A DNA stretch of 64,000 nucleotides from Methanobrevibacter sp. (GTDB taxonomy: Archaea; Methanobacteriota; Methanobacteria; Methanobacteriales; Methanobacteriaceae), in assembly GCF_015062985.1 (NCBI RefSeq), contig NZ_SUTI01000002.1, positions 1 through 64,000 of the forward strand, written 5' to 3'. Shown here in pieces: positions 9,721 to 18,662 of this stretch. Below the pieces are notes generated by a model. It did not search any database and had not been told where the DNA came from. It saw only the letters and a list, made by a program, of their open reading frames with translations. The position numbers and the translations under genes are program-made. The stretch's first letter is position 1, and every line of letters begins with the position of its first letter.

Positions 9721-11360
9721 ATCATTGGAGGCATTCCCCCACCCATTCCAGGCATTGGAGGCATACCACTATCATCATTACCAGACTCATCAGGTCCGGT
9801 TGAGTTTAATGCATTTCTTGCTGCAATCATGTCATCGATTCTTAAAATCATTTCACTTGCAGCACCTGCAGATTGTAAAGCTTGGATTTTTACTCTTAAA
9901 GGCTCAATTACTCCAGCTTCCTTCATGTCTTCAACTTCACCAGTGAACACATTGATTCCAATTAGACCGGATTTTTCGTGAGCAGCCTTAAGATCAGCAA
10001 TCAAGTTAATAGTGTCTAAACCTGCATTTTCAATTAAAGTTCTTGGAATAACTTCTAAAGCTTCAGCATATTTCAAAATAGCTAATTGCTCTCTTCCACT
10101 TACAGATTCACCATATTCTCTTAACTGTTTTACTAAATCGATTTCACAAGCTCCACCACCAATAAGAACTTTGCCTTCTTCAATAGTGGCTGCAACAACA
10201 CCTAAAGCATCGTCAATAGCTCTGGAGATTTGTTCAGTTACATAACGGGTACTTCCCCTTAATACGATGGAAGAAGCTTTAGGGTTTTCACATTCTTCGA
10301 TAAATGTCAATTCATGGTCGAATATTTTATCAAGATATACGTGACCAGCGGTACCTAACTTATCTGGGGTTAAATCTTCAATGTCTGTTACAAGTTTTGC
10401 GCCGGTAGCTTTTTCGATTCTTTCCATATCTGATTTTTTAACTCTTTTATAAACCATGAGTCCTGCTTTTTTCAAGTAATGTTCTGCCATGTCGTCGACA
10501 CCTTTTTGACAGAATAATACATTTGCACCGGAATCAATGACTTTTTGAACTAAATCCTTAATCATTTGTTCTTCATTATTTAAGAATAATTCAAATTGTT
10601 CAGGACTTGTAATATCAATTTTGGAAGAGGTATTCATATCTTTTAATTCAATAGGATATTTCATGATAGCAATTTTAGCATCTTTAACATCTTTAGGCAT
10701 GTTTTTGGATACTGGAGCTTTATCAATAACAATTCCTTCAGCCAAGAATGAATCTTCAACAGAATCTCCGGATACTCTTTGAATGTTAATATTGTCGATA
10801 TCAGATTTTCCGTCCTCTTTAATTCTTAATGCAGCTTCAACAACAAGATCTGCTAAGTGTTCTTTTGCATAATCAGATCCTTTACCGCTCATCGCAGTGA
10901 CGGCTACTTTTTTAAGAGTTTCCTTATCATCAGCATCAATAGCTATTCCGTTTAAGAGTTCAACTGCTTTTTCGGTTGCATTTCTATATCCTTTTACAAC
11001 AACAGAGGTTGCGATACCGTCTTCTAATAATTCTTCAGCTTTTGCCAATAACTCTCCTGCAATAACAACTACGGAAGTGGTTCCGTCTCCAACAATATCT
11101 TCTTGTTTTTTAGCTGTTTCCACAAGCATTCTAGCTGCAGGCTGTGCAATATCCATTTCACTCATGATGGTTGCACCGTCATTGGTTACTGTTACATCTC
11201 CTAAAGAATTAACTAACATTTTATCCATACCTTTAGGACCTAAAGTAGTTCTAACAATACCTGATAAAACTTTTGCTGCAGTGATATTCATTCTTAAAGC
11301 ATCTCTTTTTGAATATCTTTCTGTTCCTTCAGGAAGAATAAAAATTGGTTGATTTGCCAT
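9717..11360 (-). CDS. thsA: thermosome subunit (group II chaperonin)
   Basis: A 547-aa subunit of the cytosolic ATP-driven folding chamber. Diagnostic motifs are TLGPKGMDKML near residue 40, VTNDGATIM, the ATPase motif VGDGTTSVVV near 92, and GGGACEIDL near 400, plus the flexible Gly/Met-rich tail (PPMPGMGGGMPPMM). Full length for a group II chaperonin. The ATG follows GGTGATTATTAA. Only one subunit gene is in the window. Confidence 0.97.
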   Translation of the reverse strand: MANQPIFILPEGTERYSKRDALRMNITAAKVLSGIVRTTLGPKGMDKMLVNSLGDVTVTNDGATIMSEMDIAQPAARMLVETAKKQEDIVGDGTTSVVVIAGELLAKAEELLEDGIATSVVVKGYRNATEKAVELLNGIAIDADDKETLKKVAVTAMSGKGSDYAKEHLADLVVEAALRIKEDGKSDIDNINIQRVSGDSVEDSFLAEGIVIDKAPVSKNMPKDVKDAKIAIMKYPIELKDMNTSSKIDITSPEQFELFLNNEEQMIKDLVQKVIDSGANVLFCQKGVDDMAEHYLKKAGLMVYKRVKKSDMERIEKATGAKLVTDIEDLTPDKLGTAGHVYLDKIFDHELTFIEECENPKASSIVLRGSTRYVTEQISRAIDDALGVVAATIEEGKVLIGGGACEIDLVKQLREYGESVSGREQLAILKYAEALEVIPRTLIENAGLDTINLIADLKAAHEKSGLIGINVFTGEVEDMKEAGVIEPLRVKIQALQSAGAASEMILRIDDMIAARNALNSTGPDESGNDDSGMPPMPGMGGGMPPMM

Positions 11361-11480
11361 TTAATAATCACCTTTAAATTTTTTTAATAAAATAATATAA
11401 AACTAAGTTTTTATACATATATAATATGAGTTAGAGGTTATATAAAAAGATTACTTATTAAACTAACTTTTGGTGTTTTA

Positions 11481-12491
11481 ATGTATGAGGAAATAATTAA
11501 AGAGATTAAACTGAATTTAGGGGAAAACAACGAGCTGAACAGGAAATATCTGTCAACACAGATTGAAAAGTACAAGGACCACCCATATAACGAGGAGATT
11601 ATCAAGGAAATCTCACGTATGATGTGGGATTGTTTAAGTGAAGAAGAAAAAGCGCAATTCATTGAGATTTCTGAAAACGAAACTCCCATAATTGATGTGT
11701 TGGAGGAAAGCTATCCCTTTATTGAAAATGGAGAATATGAACATGCACTGGAAATTCTCACTAAATTCATGAATACCTTCACACCGATGTTTGAAGATGA
11801 TAAGGTGAGTGAGTACCACTATTTCACCAACCCCCTTGAGGAAGAGATTTTTAATAAATATATTGGTGCAAAAAAGGTAGTTAGATATATACCAGACAAC
11901 CAACCTTTGCTTGATTTGTATTATGCTTATGGATTTTTACTTTTAGAGTCAAACAAATTGGCTGAAAGTGAAGCAAATCTCAAGAAGGCATTGAAGATCA
12001 ATCCTGTTTCTTCAAGAATACTGTTGGAGTTATGTGAAATCTACAAAATCAAAACTCCAGACTTCAACAAGTTCTTCATGTATACCACACAAGCCCTTGA
12101 ATATGCCTACTATCCTCATGACATTGCAAGATGCTACAGGAATCTGGGCTATTTTTATATTGAAGAGAACGAATTGAAAACCGCCGCAGGACTCTTTAAC
12201 TATAGCATGAAATATGAATTAAGTCCCCTTGCGTATAAGGAGCTTCAATATATCAAATCCAAAGGCCAGGACATTGATTTGACTAGAGAAGAATGCATCT
12301 CCATATTAACAAGCAAAAACATCCAAATTGATGCAAATCCATTCATTATAGAAACATTGACAAAACTAGCAGACCAATATGACAGCGAACATCTATTCCA
12401 TCAGGCATTATATTTCTATGAACTGCTTTTTGATTTGACAAATGACAGGGCGGTTCTTGAAAAAATGGAAAATATTCAAAGAATAATATAA
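11481..12491 (+). CDS. TPR-like helical repeat protein
   Basis: A 336-aa soluble protein built from helical pairs resembling tetratricopeptide repeats, clearest at residues ~130-165 (YAYGFLLLESNKLAESEANL is typical) and ~205-245. No catalytic motif is visible. GGTG sits 8 nt before the ATG. It is divergent from the thermosome gene and separated from it by 120 bp. Such proteins usually act as protein-interaction scaffolds; the partner is unknown. Confidence 0.75.
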   Translation: MYEEIIKEIKLNLGENNELNRKYLSTQIEKYKDHPYNEEIIKEISRMMWDCLSEEEKAQFIEISENETPIIDVLEESYPFIENGEYEHALEILTKFMNTFTPMFEDDKVSEYHYFTNPLEEEIFNKYIGAKKVVRYIPDNQPLLDLYYAYGFLLLESNKLAESEANLKKALKINPVSSRILLELCEIYKIKTPDFNKFFMYTTQALEYAYYPHDIARCYRNLGYFYIEENELKTAAGLFNYSMKYELSPLAYKELQYIKSKGQDIDLTREECISILTSKNIQIDANPFIIETLTKLADQYDSEHLFHQALYFYELLFDLTNDRAVLEKMENIQRII

Positions 12492-12541
12492 TATTAAATA
12501 ATATAATATATTATATATTATAATAACAAAGGTGATTTTAA

Positions 12542-12697
12542 ATGTGTTCTAGTGGAGGGCCAATGGCCGATATCGATTTGAAAAAATTAAAAACAAAAAA
12601 ATACCATTGTAAAGACTGTGGCAATACCTTTAAAGGTCTTGGAAAAAAAGTAGTTTGTCCATCTTGCCAAAGTGACAACGTTGAACTTGCAGAGTAA
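12542..12697 (+). CDS. 51-aa zinc-ribbon protein
   Basis: A short gene with a good ribosome binding site (GGTGATTTTAA before ATG) and a single zinc ribbon: CKDCGNTF near residues 23-30 and CPSC near 39-42, in a 51-aa basic protein ending EYLAE-like (actual end NVELAE). It sits between the TPR gene and the next gene on the same strand and is followed by a T-rich tract (12705-12726). Similar one-ribbon proteins are common in methanogens as small nucleic-acid- or protein-binding adaptors; no specific role can be given. Confidence 0.8.
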   Translation: MCSSGGPMADIDLKKLKTKKYHCKDCGNTFKGLGKKVVCPSCQSDNVELAE

Positions 12698-12736
12698 ACT
12701 TAACCTTTACTCTTTTTTTATTTTTTAGTGATTTTG

Positions 12737-13189
12737 ATGAATATTGATTTCAATAATGATGAGATTCTCTTTCTTGAAGGTGAAACAGGAATGGTGGGCA
12801 TCGTGAAAGTAGCCTACGAAGATAAGATGTTGTTCATAGCCACACAAGACAATGAGGAAATAGTGCAATTTTTGGAATCAGACGACATAATAGCAGTGTC
12901 AAATTTCAAGAAAGACAAAAGGGCAATAAGGTCACAAGCTTACTTAAGTCGTGAAGAGTCATCCCCATTAGTAATCTTAAATAAAGACCATCCATCAACA
13001 AAACGTTTAGAAACAGTAATATCAATTGGAGATGAAGTAAACCTGAACTGCAACATCACCCCTGGAACACATCCCGAACAGAACGTACTCTGTTCATGCG
13101 ACAGCCTTTCCGGGCTTGAAATAATTAAAACATCCACTGGTGTTAGATTAAACAGGGATTTTGATAATTTTACTATCGAAAAATTTTAG
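12737..13189 (+). CDS. conserved hypothetical protein
   Basis: A 150-aa soluble protein of mixed beta/alpha appearance with two Cys pairs late in the chain (NCNITPG, LCSCDSL). I do not recognise a family. The frame opens at a GTG at 12728, but the ATG at 12737 is better placed behind AGTGATTTTG. It lies 9 bp before the DUF116 gene, so the two are probably co-transcribed with the small zinc-ribbon gene upstream. Confidence 0.65.
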   Translation: MNIDFNNDEILFLEGETGMVGIVKVAYEDKMLFIATQDNEEIVQFLESDDIIAVSNFKKDKRAIRSQAYLSREESSPLVILNKDHPSTKRLETVISIGDEVNLNCNITPGTHPEQNVLCSCDSLSGLEIIKTSTGVRLNRDFDNFTIEKF

Positions 13190-13198
13190 GTTGAAAAA

Positions 13199-13837
13199 AT
13201 GTTTCTAGAATCATTTTATACATTTTTAGGGCAGTTAGTAGTATTTTTAGTAATTCTCATTGTCATACTATTCATTGTAGTTTTGATATTGGGCCTTTTA
13301 TTTGCTAAAAAAAATAAGATAAAATTCCCTAGATTTGTATTGTTTGTAGTCGATTCGCTCTATTCCCCCTTCAAGACAATAGCCCAGCTATTGAAACTTG
13401 ACGAACATCTAATCGACAATATTGCAATAAGGGTTAGGGATGACATCAACAAGGAAAAATTCAGGGAAATCCCTGCCGATAAAACTTTAATATTCCTTCC
13501 TCATTGCCTTAGACATAAGGATTGTCCCGCAACACTTCAAAAGGAAGGTTTGAACTGCACTGAATGTGGATTATGCTCTATAGGTGTTATAAAGAAAAAA
13601 GCTGAACCTTTGGGTTACAAGCTGTATATTGTGCCGGGATCAAGTTTTGTCAAAAAAATAGTTATGGAAAATAAATTCCAGGCCGTCATTGGCGTGGCCT
13701 GCCATGAGGATTTAAATCAGATGATGATGTTGCTCTCCGATTTTTGTCCGCAAGGAGTTCTGCTTGAAAAAACAGGCTGCTTTGAAACAAAAGTAAATGT
13801 CAAAAAAGTTTTTGAAAAAATTGATTCCAAAAACTAA
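13199..13837 (+). CDS. DUF116-family Cys-rich membrane-anchored protein
   Basis: A 212-aa protein with an N-terminal transmembrane helix (~8-38) and a cytosolic domain rich in conserved Cys: LPHCLRHKDCPA, CTECGLCSIG, GVACHED and FCPQGV. This pattern matches the DUF116 family, which probably binds metal or an Fe-S cluster; the function is unknown. Its stop codon overlaps the stop of the convergent gene at 13834 within CTAA. Confidence 0.82.
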   Translation: MFLESFYTFLGQLVVFLVILIVILFIVVLILGLLFAKKNKIKFPRFVLFVVDSLYSPFKTIAQLLKLDEHLIDNIAIRVRDDINKEKFREIPADKTLIFLPHCLRHKDCPATLQKEGLNCTECGLCSIGVIKKKAEPLGYKLYIVPGSSFVKKIVMENKFQAVIGVACHEDLNQMMMLLSDFCPQGVLLEKTGCFETKVNVKKVFEKIDSKN

Positions 13838-14040
13838 TCATCATAATATCTCATAAATTCCAAAGATTCGGGAGTCTGCTCGAATTCATCTAAAAAGTCT
13901 CTTAAATCTTTCATAAATTCTTCTTTTCGTTTATCCAAATCTTTAATTTGAGAATAATCCTTCTTCAAAGCAATAGTCATTATGATATCATCAGTCTCGA
14001 GGGTTATTTCAGGGTAGAGATTTTCTAAAAAATCATCCAT
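13834..14040 (-). CDS. small acidic hypothetical protein
   Basis: A 68-aa, strongly charged protein (MDDFLENLYPEITLE..., ending RYYDD) without membrane segments or metal motifs. A longer frame reaches 14097 inside hmgA, but the ribosome binding site GAGG at the hmgA stop points to the ATG at 14040, which begins one base after the hmgA stop codon. It is therefore probably co-translated with hmgA. No family recognised. Confidence 0.6.
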   Translation of the reverse strand: MDDFLENLYPEITLETDDIIMTIALKKDYSQIKDLDKRKEEFMKDLRDFLDEFEQTPESLEFMRYYDD

Positions 14041-14041
14041 G

Positions 14042-15244
14042 TTATCCTCTACCAAGTTCCTGGTGGGCTCTTGCCAAATGCCCTGCAGCCAATGCACCTA
14101 CAAGTGATAATTCACCTGCCAAAACGGTACATGCTACAATTTCTGCAAATTCCCGTGCTTTTCCTGAACCTGCAACACCTAAAATGTTCAGTCCCTCTTG
14201 AGCTACTTCAAGACTGGTTCCTCCACCTACTGTAGCTACAGGCAAATCAGGTAAGTTGACTGAAAAATATAAGTCTCCGTTTCTGTTCTCTGCAGTAGTA
14301 ATACCAAGGGATCCTTCAACGACATGAGCTGCGTCCTGACCTGTTGCCAAGAATATTGCTGCAATCATATTGGCATAATGAGCGTTGAATGCCATGCTGC
14401 CTGAAGCGGCAGAACCTATTAAGTTCTTGGCGGTATTGACCTCAACAATTGCTTCAGCAGTAGTCTTGAGTTTTTTGGCTACAATGTCTTTTGGAATTAT
14501 AATGTCTGCTATAACGCTTTTTCCTCTTCCTTCAACAATGTTTATAGCAGCAGGTTTCTTATCAACACAAACGTTACCGCTTAATGCAATGTGTGTTGCT
14601 GTAGTTTCCTGTGCTAACTTATTCAATATTTTTTCTGAAGCTATTGTCACCATATTCATCCCCATACTGTCACCTGTTGAGAAAACAAAACGAGGATAAA
14701 CATAGCTTCCAACAATTAAGATAGGATCAATTTTAATTAATTTACCGTGGGAGGTTGTGCTTTCCGCAATTTCTTTTAACTCATCAAAATTATCGATAAA
14801 CCATTGTTTAATCTTTAATGCATCGCCAACTCCTTCACACTTAATGGCAGGTGCTCGAGTCATGATGTCAGACACCACCCTTGCATTTGCCCCTCCTGAT
14901 GCGGTAATGGTAGATGCACCTCTATTTATGGATGCAACCAATGCTCCCTCTGATGTTGCAAGAGGAACCAAGACTTCCCTTTTACAATATTCACCATTAA
15001 CTTTTAAAGGGCCTGCGATACCCATTGGAAGCTGCAGAACGCCAATTGAATTTTCAATGTTCCTGGCTGATGCCCTTTCCATGTCAAGAGTGTAATTAGA
15101 CATGTTATTTAACTCGATGCCTAATTTCTGTTCTAAAAATTCCCTTCTGATATCAGTCGCTTCCTTGGCTGAAACCTCTTTGTCAACCTGATAGAGTTTC
15201 ATTTCGCCATTTAGCAGTTTATCAATAATTTCTTGATTTGTCAT
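14042..15244 (-). CDS. hmgA: 3-hydroxy-3-methylglutaryl-CoA reductase
   Basis: NADPH-dependent class I HMG-CoA reductase giving mevalonate for archaeal isoprenoid lipids. The 400-aa protein shows ENSIGVLQLPMGIAGPL near 63-79, SEGALVASINRG near 98-109, STGDSMGMNMV near 190-200, SGNVCVDKKPAAINI near 225, and GQDAAHVVEGS near 303, with a catalytic His near the C-terminal end (HLARAHQELG). Its ATG overlaps the sucD stop as TAATG. Confidence 0.96.
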   Translation of the reverse strand: MTNQEIIDKLLNGEMKLYQVDKEVSAKEATDIRREFLEQKLGIELNNMSNYTLDMERASARNIENSIGVLQLPMGIAGPLKVNGEYCKREVLVPLATSEGALVASINRGASTITASGGANARVVSDIMTRAPAIKCEGVGDALKIKQWFIDNFDELKEIAESTTSHGKLIKIDPILIVGSYVYPRFVFSTGDSMGMNMVTIASEKILNKLAQETTATHIALSGNVCVDKKPAAINIVEGRGKSVIADIIIPKDIVAKKLKTTAEAIVEVNTAKNLIGSAASGSMAFNAHYANMIAAIFLATGQDAAHVVEGSLGITTAENRNGDLYFSVNLPDLPVATVGGGTSLEVAQEGLNILGVAGSGKAREFAEIVACTVLAGELSLVGALAAGHLARAHQELGRG

Positions 15245-16107
15245 TACATAACCTTTTTAAGTAAATCTACAATTTCAGATGGTTTAATAGCCACCTCAAC
15301 ACCAGCTTCATTCAAAGCTTTTGTTTTACTTTCAACAGTACCGGAATTTCCTTGAATGATTGCACCAGCATGTCCCATTCTTTTGCCCGGAGGTGCAGTT
15401 CTTCCTGCAATATATGAAACTACAGGCTTTGACATTTCTTCAGCTATATATTTACCAGCCCTTTCCTCTGCAGTTCCGCCTATTTCACCAATCAAAACAA
15501 CTGCATCAGTGTCATCATCCTTGTCGAATCTTTTTAGGATATCAACATAATTATCTCCGGTTACTGGGTCTCCACCGATACCTACGGCAGTACTTTGACC
15601 TATTCCTGCATTGGTAAGTTCACTTGCAATTTCATAAGTTAATGTACCGCTTCTAGAAATCACACCGACATTACCTTCAGCGAAAATGTGGGTAGGCATG
15701 ATACCTAATTTACCTACGCCCGGAGAGATAATTCCAGGAGTGTTCGGACCAATTATTGTGGTATTCATCTCTTTAGCATATGCCATAATCTGCATACTGT
15801 CATGAACCGGAATATGCTCTGAAATAATAACAACCAAATCTAAGTGTCTTATTGCTTCAAAAGCTGCATCTTTTGCAAATTTTGCAGGAACAAAAATAAT
15901 TGAAGAGTTAATGTCCACCTCTTCTTTTGCTTCTTCAATGGAATTAAAAATAGGAACTTTGTCTAAAAATTTTTGTCCTCCTTTTCCAGGGGTGATTCCT
16001 GCAACAATATTTGTATCATAGTTTAACATTTGTTCTGTGTGGAATGAACCTTGTTTACCGGTTATTCCTTGAACTAAACATTTTGTATCTTCATTTAACA
16101 AAATCAT
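15244..16107 (-). CDS. sucD: succinate--CoA ligase alpha subunit
   Basis: The 287-aa CoA-binding/phosphohistidine subunit of succinyl-CoA synthetase. Motifs are VQGITGKQGSFHT near residue 12, the CoA-binding Rossmann part, GPNTPGIISPG near 118, and the active-site His in GHAGAII near 247. The beta subunit is not in this window. In methanogens the enzyme serves the incomplete reductive citric-acid branch. Coupled to hmgA by a one-base overlap. Confidence 0.95.
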   Translation of the reverse strand: MILLNEDTKCLVQGITGKQGSFHTEQMLNYDTNIVAGITPGKGGQKFLDKVPIFNSIEEAKEEVDINSSIIFVPAKFAKDAAFEAIRHLDLVVIISEHIPVHDSMQIMAYAKEMNTTIIGPNTPGIISPGVGKLGIMPTHIFAEGNVGVISRSGTLTYEIASELTNAGIGQSTAVGIGGDPVTGDNYVDILKRFDKDDDTDAVVLIGEIGGTAEERAGKYIAEEMSKPVVSYIAGRTAPPGKRMGHAGAIIQGNSGTVESKTKALNEAGVEVAIKPSEIVDLLKKVM

Positions 16108-16118
16108 AATTAATTCTC

Positions 16119-16844
16119 CTATCTCAATATTCTAGTTTTATTTTCAAACGGAACAGCTAAATCTATTACATTTCCATTCATAAAAGCAGTAGCGGAGAAT
16201 ATTACGCTACCCGGCAATACATTACAAGTTGTTCCTCTTTTAACTAAATAAACATTTTTATTTCCAAGTGCAGCGCCAATCATTGCACAAGCAATTACTC
16301 CAACGGATTCTATATCTTCAATTGTGGCGACAACAACAGGATCATCCGTTTCCGGTGAAACATAACCTACACCAGGTATCTTTCTTATTTTAGGTTCTAT
16401 ATAACCTGAAATATCAGTCAGGTTTTTCATGCCCTTTGCAGCATCAATAGCTGAATTTGCAACATCTCCAACAAATGGCTCTCCACCATAGGTGTCAAAA
16501 CCCAAAACAATAGCATCAGGATACCTGTCAGGCCTAATGCTTGCTTCAGCATATGAAATTCCTTCACCAGCACCTTCGGGAGTCTGTGAAATTCCAGACA
16601 AATCTCCGAAGTTTTCTGCACTCTCCTTTAAAATATTAACTATACCTTCATTAACGGATTCGAGCAGATTATCCTCAACAAATGCACTTACAACAACATC
16701 ATCACCAGTGACATTTGTTAAAGCCACATCTTTTGCGCCTAACTCTTTTACCCTATAAAGGTTTCGTTCTATATTTTCTACTAGCATAGTACTGCATGAC
16801 ACATCATTTCTTGATATGTCTGCACCTATAGCTGTAATTTTCAA
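16119..16844 (-). CDS. conserved methanogen protein of unknown function
   Basis: A 241-aa soluble protein that starts MKITAIGADIS and has well-defined beta/alpha character with Gly-rich turns (TPEGAGEGISYAEA, GFDTYGGEPFVGDV, IGAALGNKNVYLV). It contains Cys in STMLVEN-adjacent CSTM, IACAMIGA and TTCNVLPG. I recognise it only as a conserved-looking methanogen hypothetical. It lies 11 bp upstream of sucD and probably heads the sucD-hmgA transcript. Confidence 0.7.
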   Translation of the reverse strand: MKITAIGADISRNDVSCSTMLVENIERNLYRVKELGAKDVALTNVTGDDVVVSAFVEDNLLESVNEGIVNILKESAENFGDLSGISQTPEGAGEGISYAEASIRPDRYPDAIVLGFDTYGGEPFVGDVANSAIDAAKGMKNLTDISGYIEPKIRKIPGVGYVSPETDDPVVVATIEDIESVGVIACAMIGAALGNKNVYLVKRGTTCNVLPGSVIFSATAFMNGNVIDLAVPFENKTRILR

Positions 16845-16982
16845 ATTAACACCTTTAATAATTGATTTATAAATAAATAAAATATTGTATTTTATTGATA
16901 TATTATTTGTTATTTAATTTATATAAATATTAGGAGTTTTTAAGAAAATTTAATTAATAAAAAGAAACTTAAATACTAAATA

Positions 16983-17657
16983 ATGTATTCACAGACCAAA
17001 ATTGCAATTCCAATTTTTCAGGAAAATTGTAAAGATGTAATTGAAGTAGCTCAAGACTGTATTGAAAAAGGAGCCGATATTCTAGAGTTTCGAATAGATG
17101 CACTGAAAGAGCCCGATATTCGCGAGATAAGACAAACCATTGAAGAAATTAATTTTCCAATAATAGCTACAAACAGAATCAATACCGAAGGCGGATCATT
17201 TAACGGAAGCGAAGAGGAAAGAATCAATATTTTATACGAATGCTGTGATTTGGTGGACTATGTGGATATTGAGCTTCAAAGCAATGATGAATACATAAAC
17301 AAAATAAAAGAAACCGGTGTCACAACAATCGTTTCCTATCATGACTTTGAAAAGACCCCTGATTTAAATGAAATAATGTACATTGTCGAAAAAGAACATG
17401 AGCTTGGAGACATTGCAAAAGTAGCATTCATGCCACAGAATTTGGAGGACACCCTGACAATATTGGCTGTTCTTTCACACTGCAAGGATACAATTGCAAT
17501 TTCAATGGGTGATCTGGGCAGTTATACCAGAGTCATGGCATCAAAATTCGACTCACCGATTACTTTTGCTGCAGGACGAGACGCCACAGCGCCCGGCCAA
17601 ATAGATATCGAAACTATGAAGGCACTGCTTAATATGAATTTAAACATAATGGATTAG
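16983..17657 (+). CDS. aroD: 3-dehydroquinate dehydratase, type I
   Basis: A 224-aa class I dehydroquinase of the shikimate pathway, forming a Schiff base with a lysine. Seen motifs are ADILEFRIDAL near 32-42, the catalytic His region TTIVSYHDFEKTP near 115-127, the lysine in DIAKVAFMP near 146-154 and the C-terminal ITFAAGRDATAPGQI. Normal length for archaeal AroD. No strong ribosome binding site precedes the ATG; a TATA element is at ~16916-16927. aroA is also in the window but far away. Confidence 0.95.
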   Translation: MYSQTKIAIPIFQENCKDVIEVAQDCIEKGADILEFRIDALKEPDIREIRQTIEEINFPIIATNRINTEGGSFNGSEEERINILYECCDLVDYVDIELQSNDEYINKIKETGVTTIVSYHDFEKTPDLNEIMYIVEKEHELGDIAKVAFMPQNLEDTLTILAVLSHCKDTIAISMGDLGSYTRVMASKFDSPITFAAGRDATAPGQIDIETMKALLNMNLNIMD

Positions 17658-17665
17658 TGATTTAA

Positions 17666-18271
17666 ATGGCTAAAAAAATAATTTTAGCTTTATTAATACT
17701 TATTTTAATAGTTGGAGCTTTTGCTTTTACGTTTTTAGGCCAAAACACAGTAGACGTTTATCTTGATGGGGAAAATGTAACCGTTAATACCCACACATTT
17801 TCAAACATCGACACCGCTGGCCTTAACAGTGAAATTTGTAACAGCACTGTACGAATCATGAATGACACCACTTCCGATGCAGATACACTCAAAGGCGAAA
17901 TAAAAAATATCTGTGATAGATACGGATTGGAAAACCCAAAAATCACAGTTGATTCAACTATCGGACCTGACCAAATACCTGTCATTGTTAATGTTGACGG
18001 CACCTCAATGCTTCCAACACTGCAGGATGGGCAGAAAGTTCTTATAAACAAAAGCCATGACATCCGCGTTGGGGACATCGTTGTTGCAGATTCTGATGAA
18101 TACGGTGGAATAATAAAAAGGGTCGCAGACATCAACGGCAATGAAGTCTATTTAGTCAGTGATAATAAAAACGTTTCCTATGAATACATTAACAATGTCT
18201 TATATGAAGTTAAAGGCATCACTACATGGGTTGATGTTTCAGACATCAATGGTGTGGTTATTCAATATTAA
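17666..18271 (+). CDS. membrane-anchored S24/S26-type (signal peptidase I-like) serine protease
   Basis: A 201-aa protein with an N-terminal transmembrane helix (~4-25), a ~75-residue extracytoplasmic spacer and a peptidase domain. The catalytic serine is Ser114 in DGTSMLPTLQDG and the likely general base is Lys151 in GGIIKRVAD, i.e. a Ser-Lys dyad of bacterial/S24 type rather than the Ser-His arrangement usual in archaeal signal peptidases. The spacer between helix and Ser is longer than in ordinary SPase I. It lies 8 bp after aroD. Confidence 0.8.
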   Translation: MAKKIILALLILILIVGAFAFTFLGQNTVDVYLDGENVTVNTHTFSNIDTAGLNSEICNSTVRIMNDTTSDADTLKGEIKNICDRYGLENPKITVDSTIGPDQIPVIVNVDGTSMLPTLQDGQKVLINKSHDIRVGDIVVADSDEYGGIIKRVADINGNEVYLVSDNKNVSYEYINNVLYEVKGITTWVDVSDINGVVIQY

Positions 18272-18278
18272 AAAAAAA

Positions 18279-18300
18279 GGAAATAATGAGAATTATTTCC
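18279..18300. terminator. bidirectional hairpin between convergent genes
   Basis: GGAAATAAT and ATTATTTCC form a perfect 9-bp stem with loop GAGA. On the minus strand it is followed by eight T residues and so serves glnK; on the + strand ATATTCTTTTTAT follows, serving the protease gene. Confidence 0.65.
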
Positions 18301-18315
18301 AGATATTCTTTTTAT

Positions 18316-18654
18316 CTAAATGGCGGAATCTCCTTCTTCGCCTGTTCTGATTCTGATTACATTTTCAACAGGGAAAATGAATATTTTTCCGTCACCGATA
18401 TTTCCTGTGTATGCGCTATTTCTGATTGCATCGACAATTGAATCGACATCCTCATCCTTTACAACAATTTCAACACGGGTTTTCGGAATTAGGTCAATGC
18501 AGAAACTGGAACCTCTATAGGATTCGCGAATTCCTCTCTGGCTTCCTCTTCCTTTGACCTCAGAAACGTTCATCCCTTCACAACCTACTTCCAAAAGGGC
18601 ATTTTTAACTTCATTAAACTTCTCCTGTCTTATAATAGCAATAATACTTTTCAT
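18316..18654 (-). CDS. glnK: nitrogen regulatory protein P-II (GlnK)
   Basis: A 112-aa trimeric signal protein that senses ATP/ADP and 2-oxoglutarate and plugs the ammonium channel. The start MKSIIAIIRQEKF, the T-loop region RGSQRGIRESYRG with the tip Tyr, and the C-terminal GDGKIFIFPVENVIRIRTGE are P-II signatures. It follows amt by 8 bp on the same strand, the classic amt-glnK pair. Confidence 0.96.
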   Translation of the reverse strand: MKSIIAIIRQEKFNEVKNALLEVGCEGMNVSEVKGRGSQRGIRESYRGSSFCIDLIPKTRVEIVVKDEDVDSIVDAIRNSAYTGNIGDGKIFIFPVENVIRIRTGEEGDSAI

Positions 18655-18662
18655 TTTATCAC

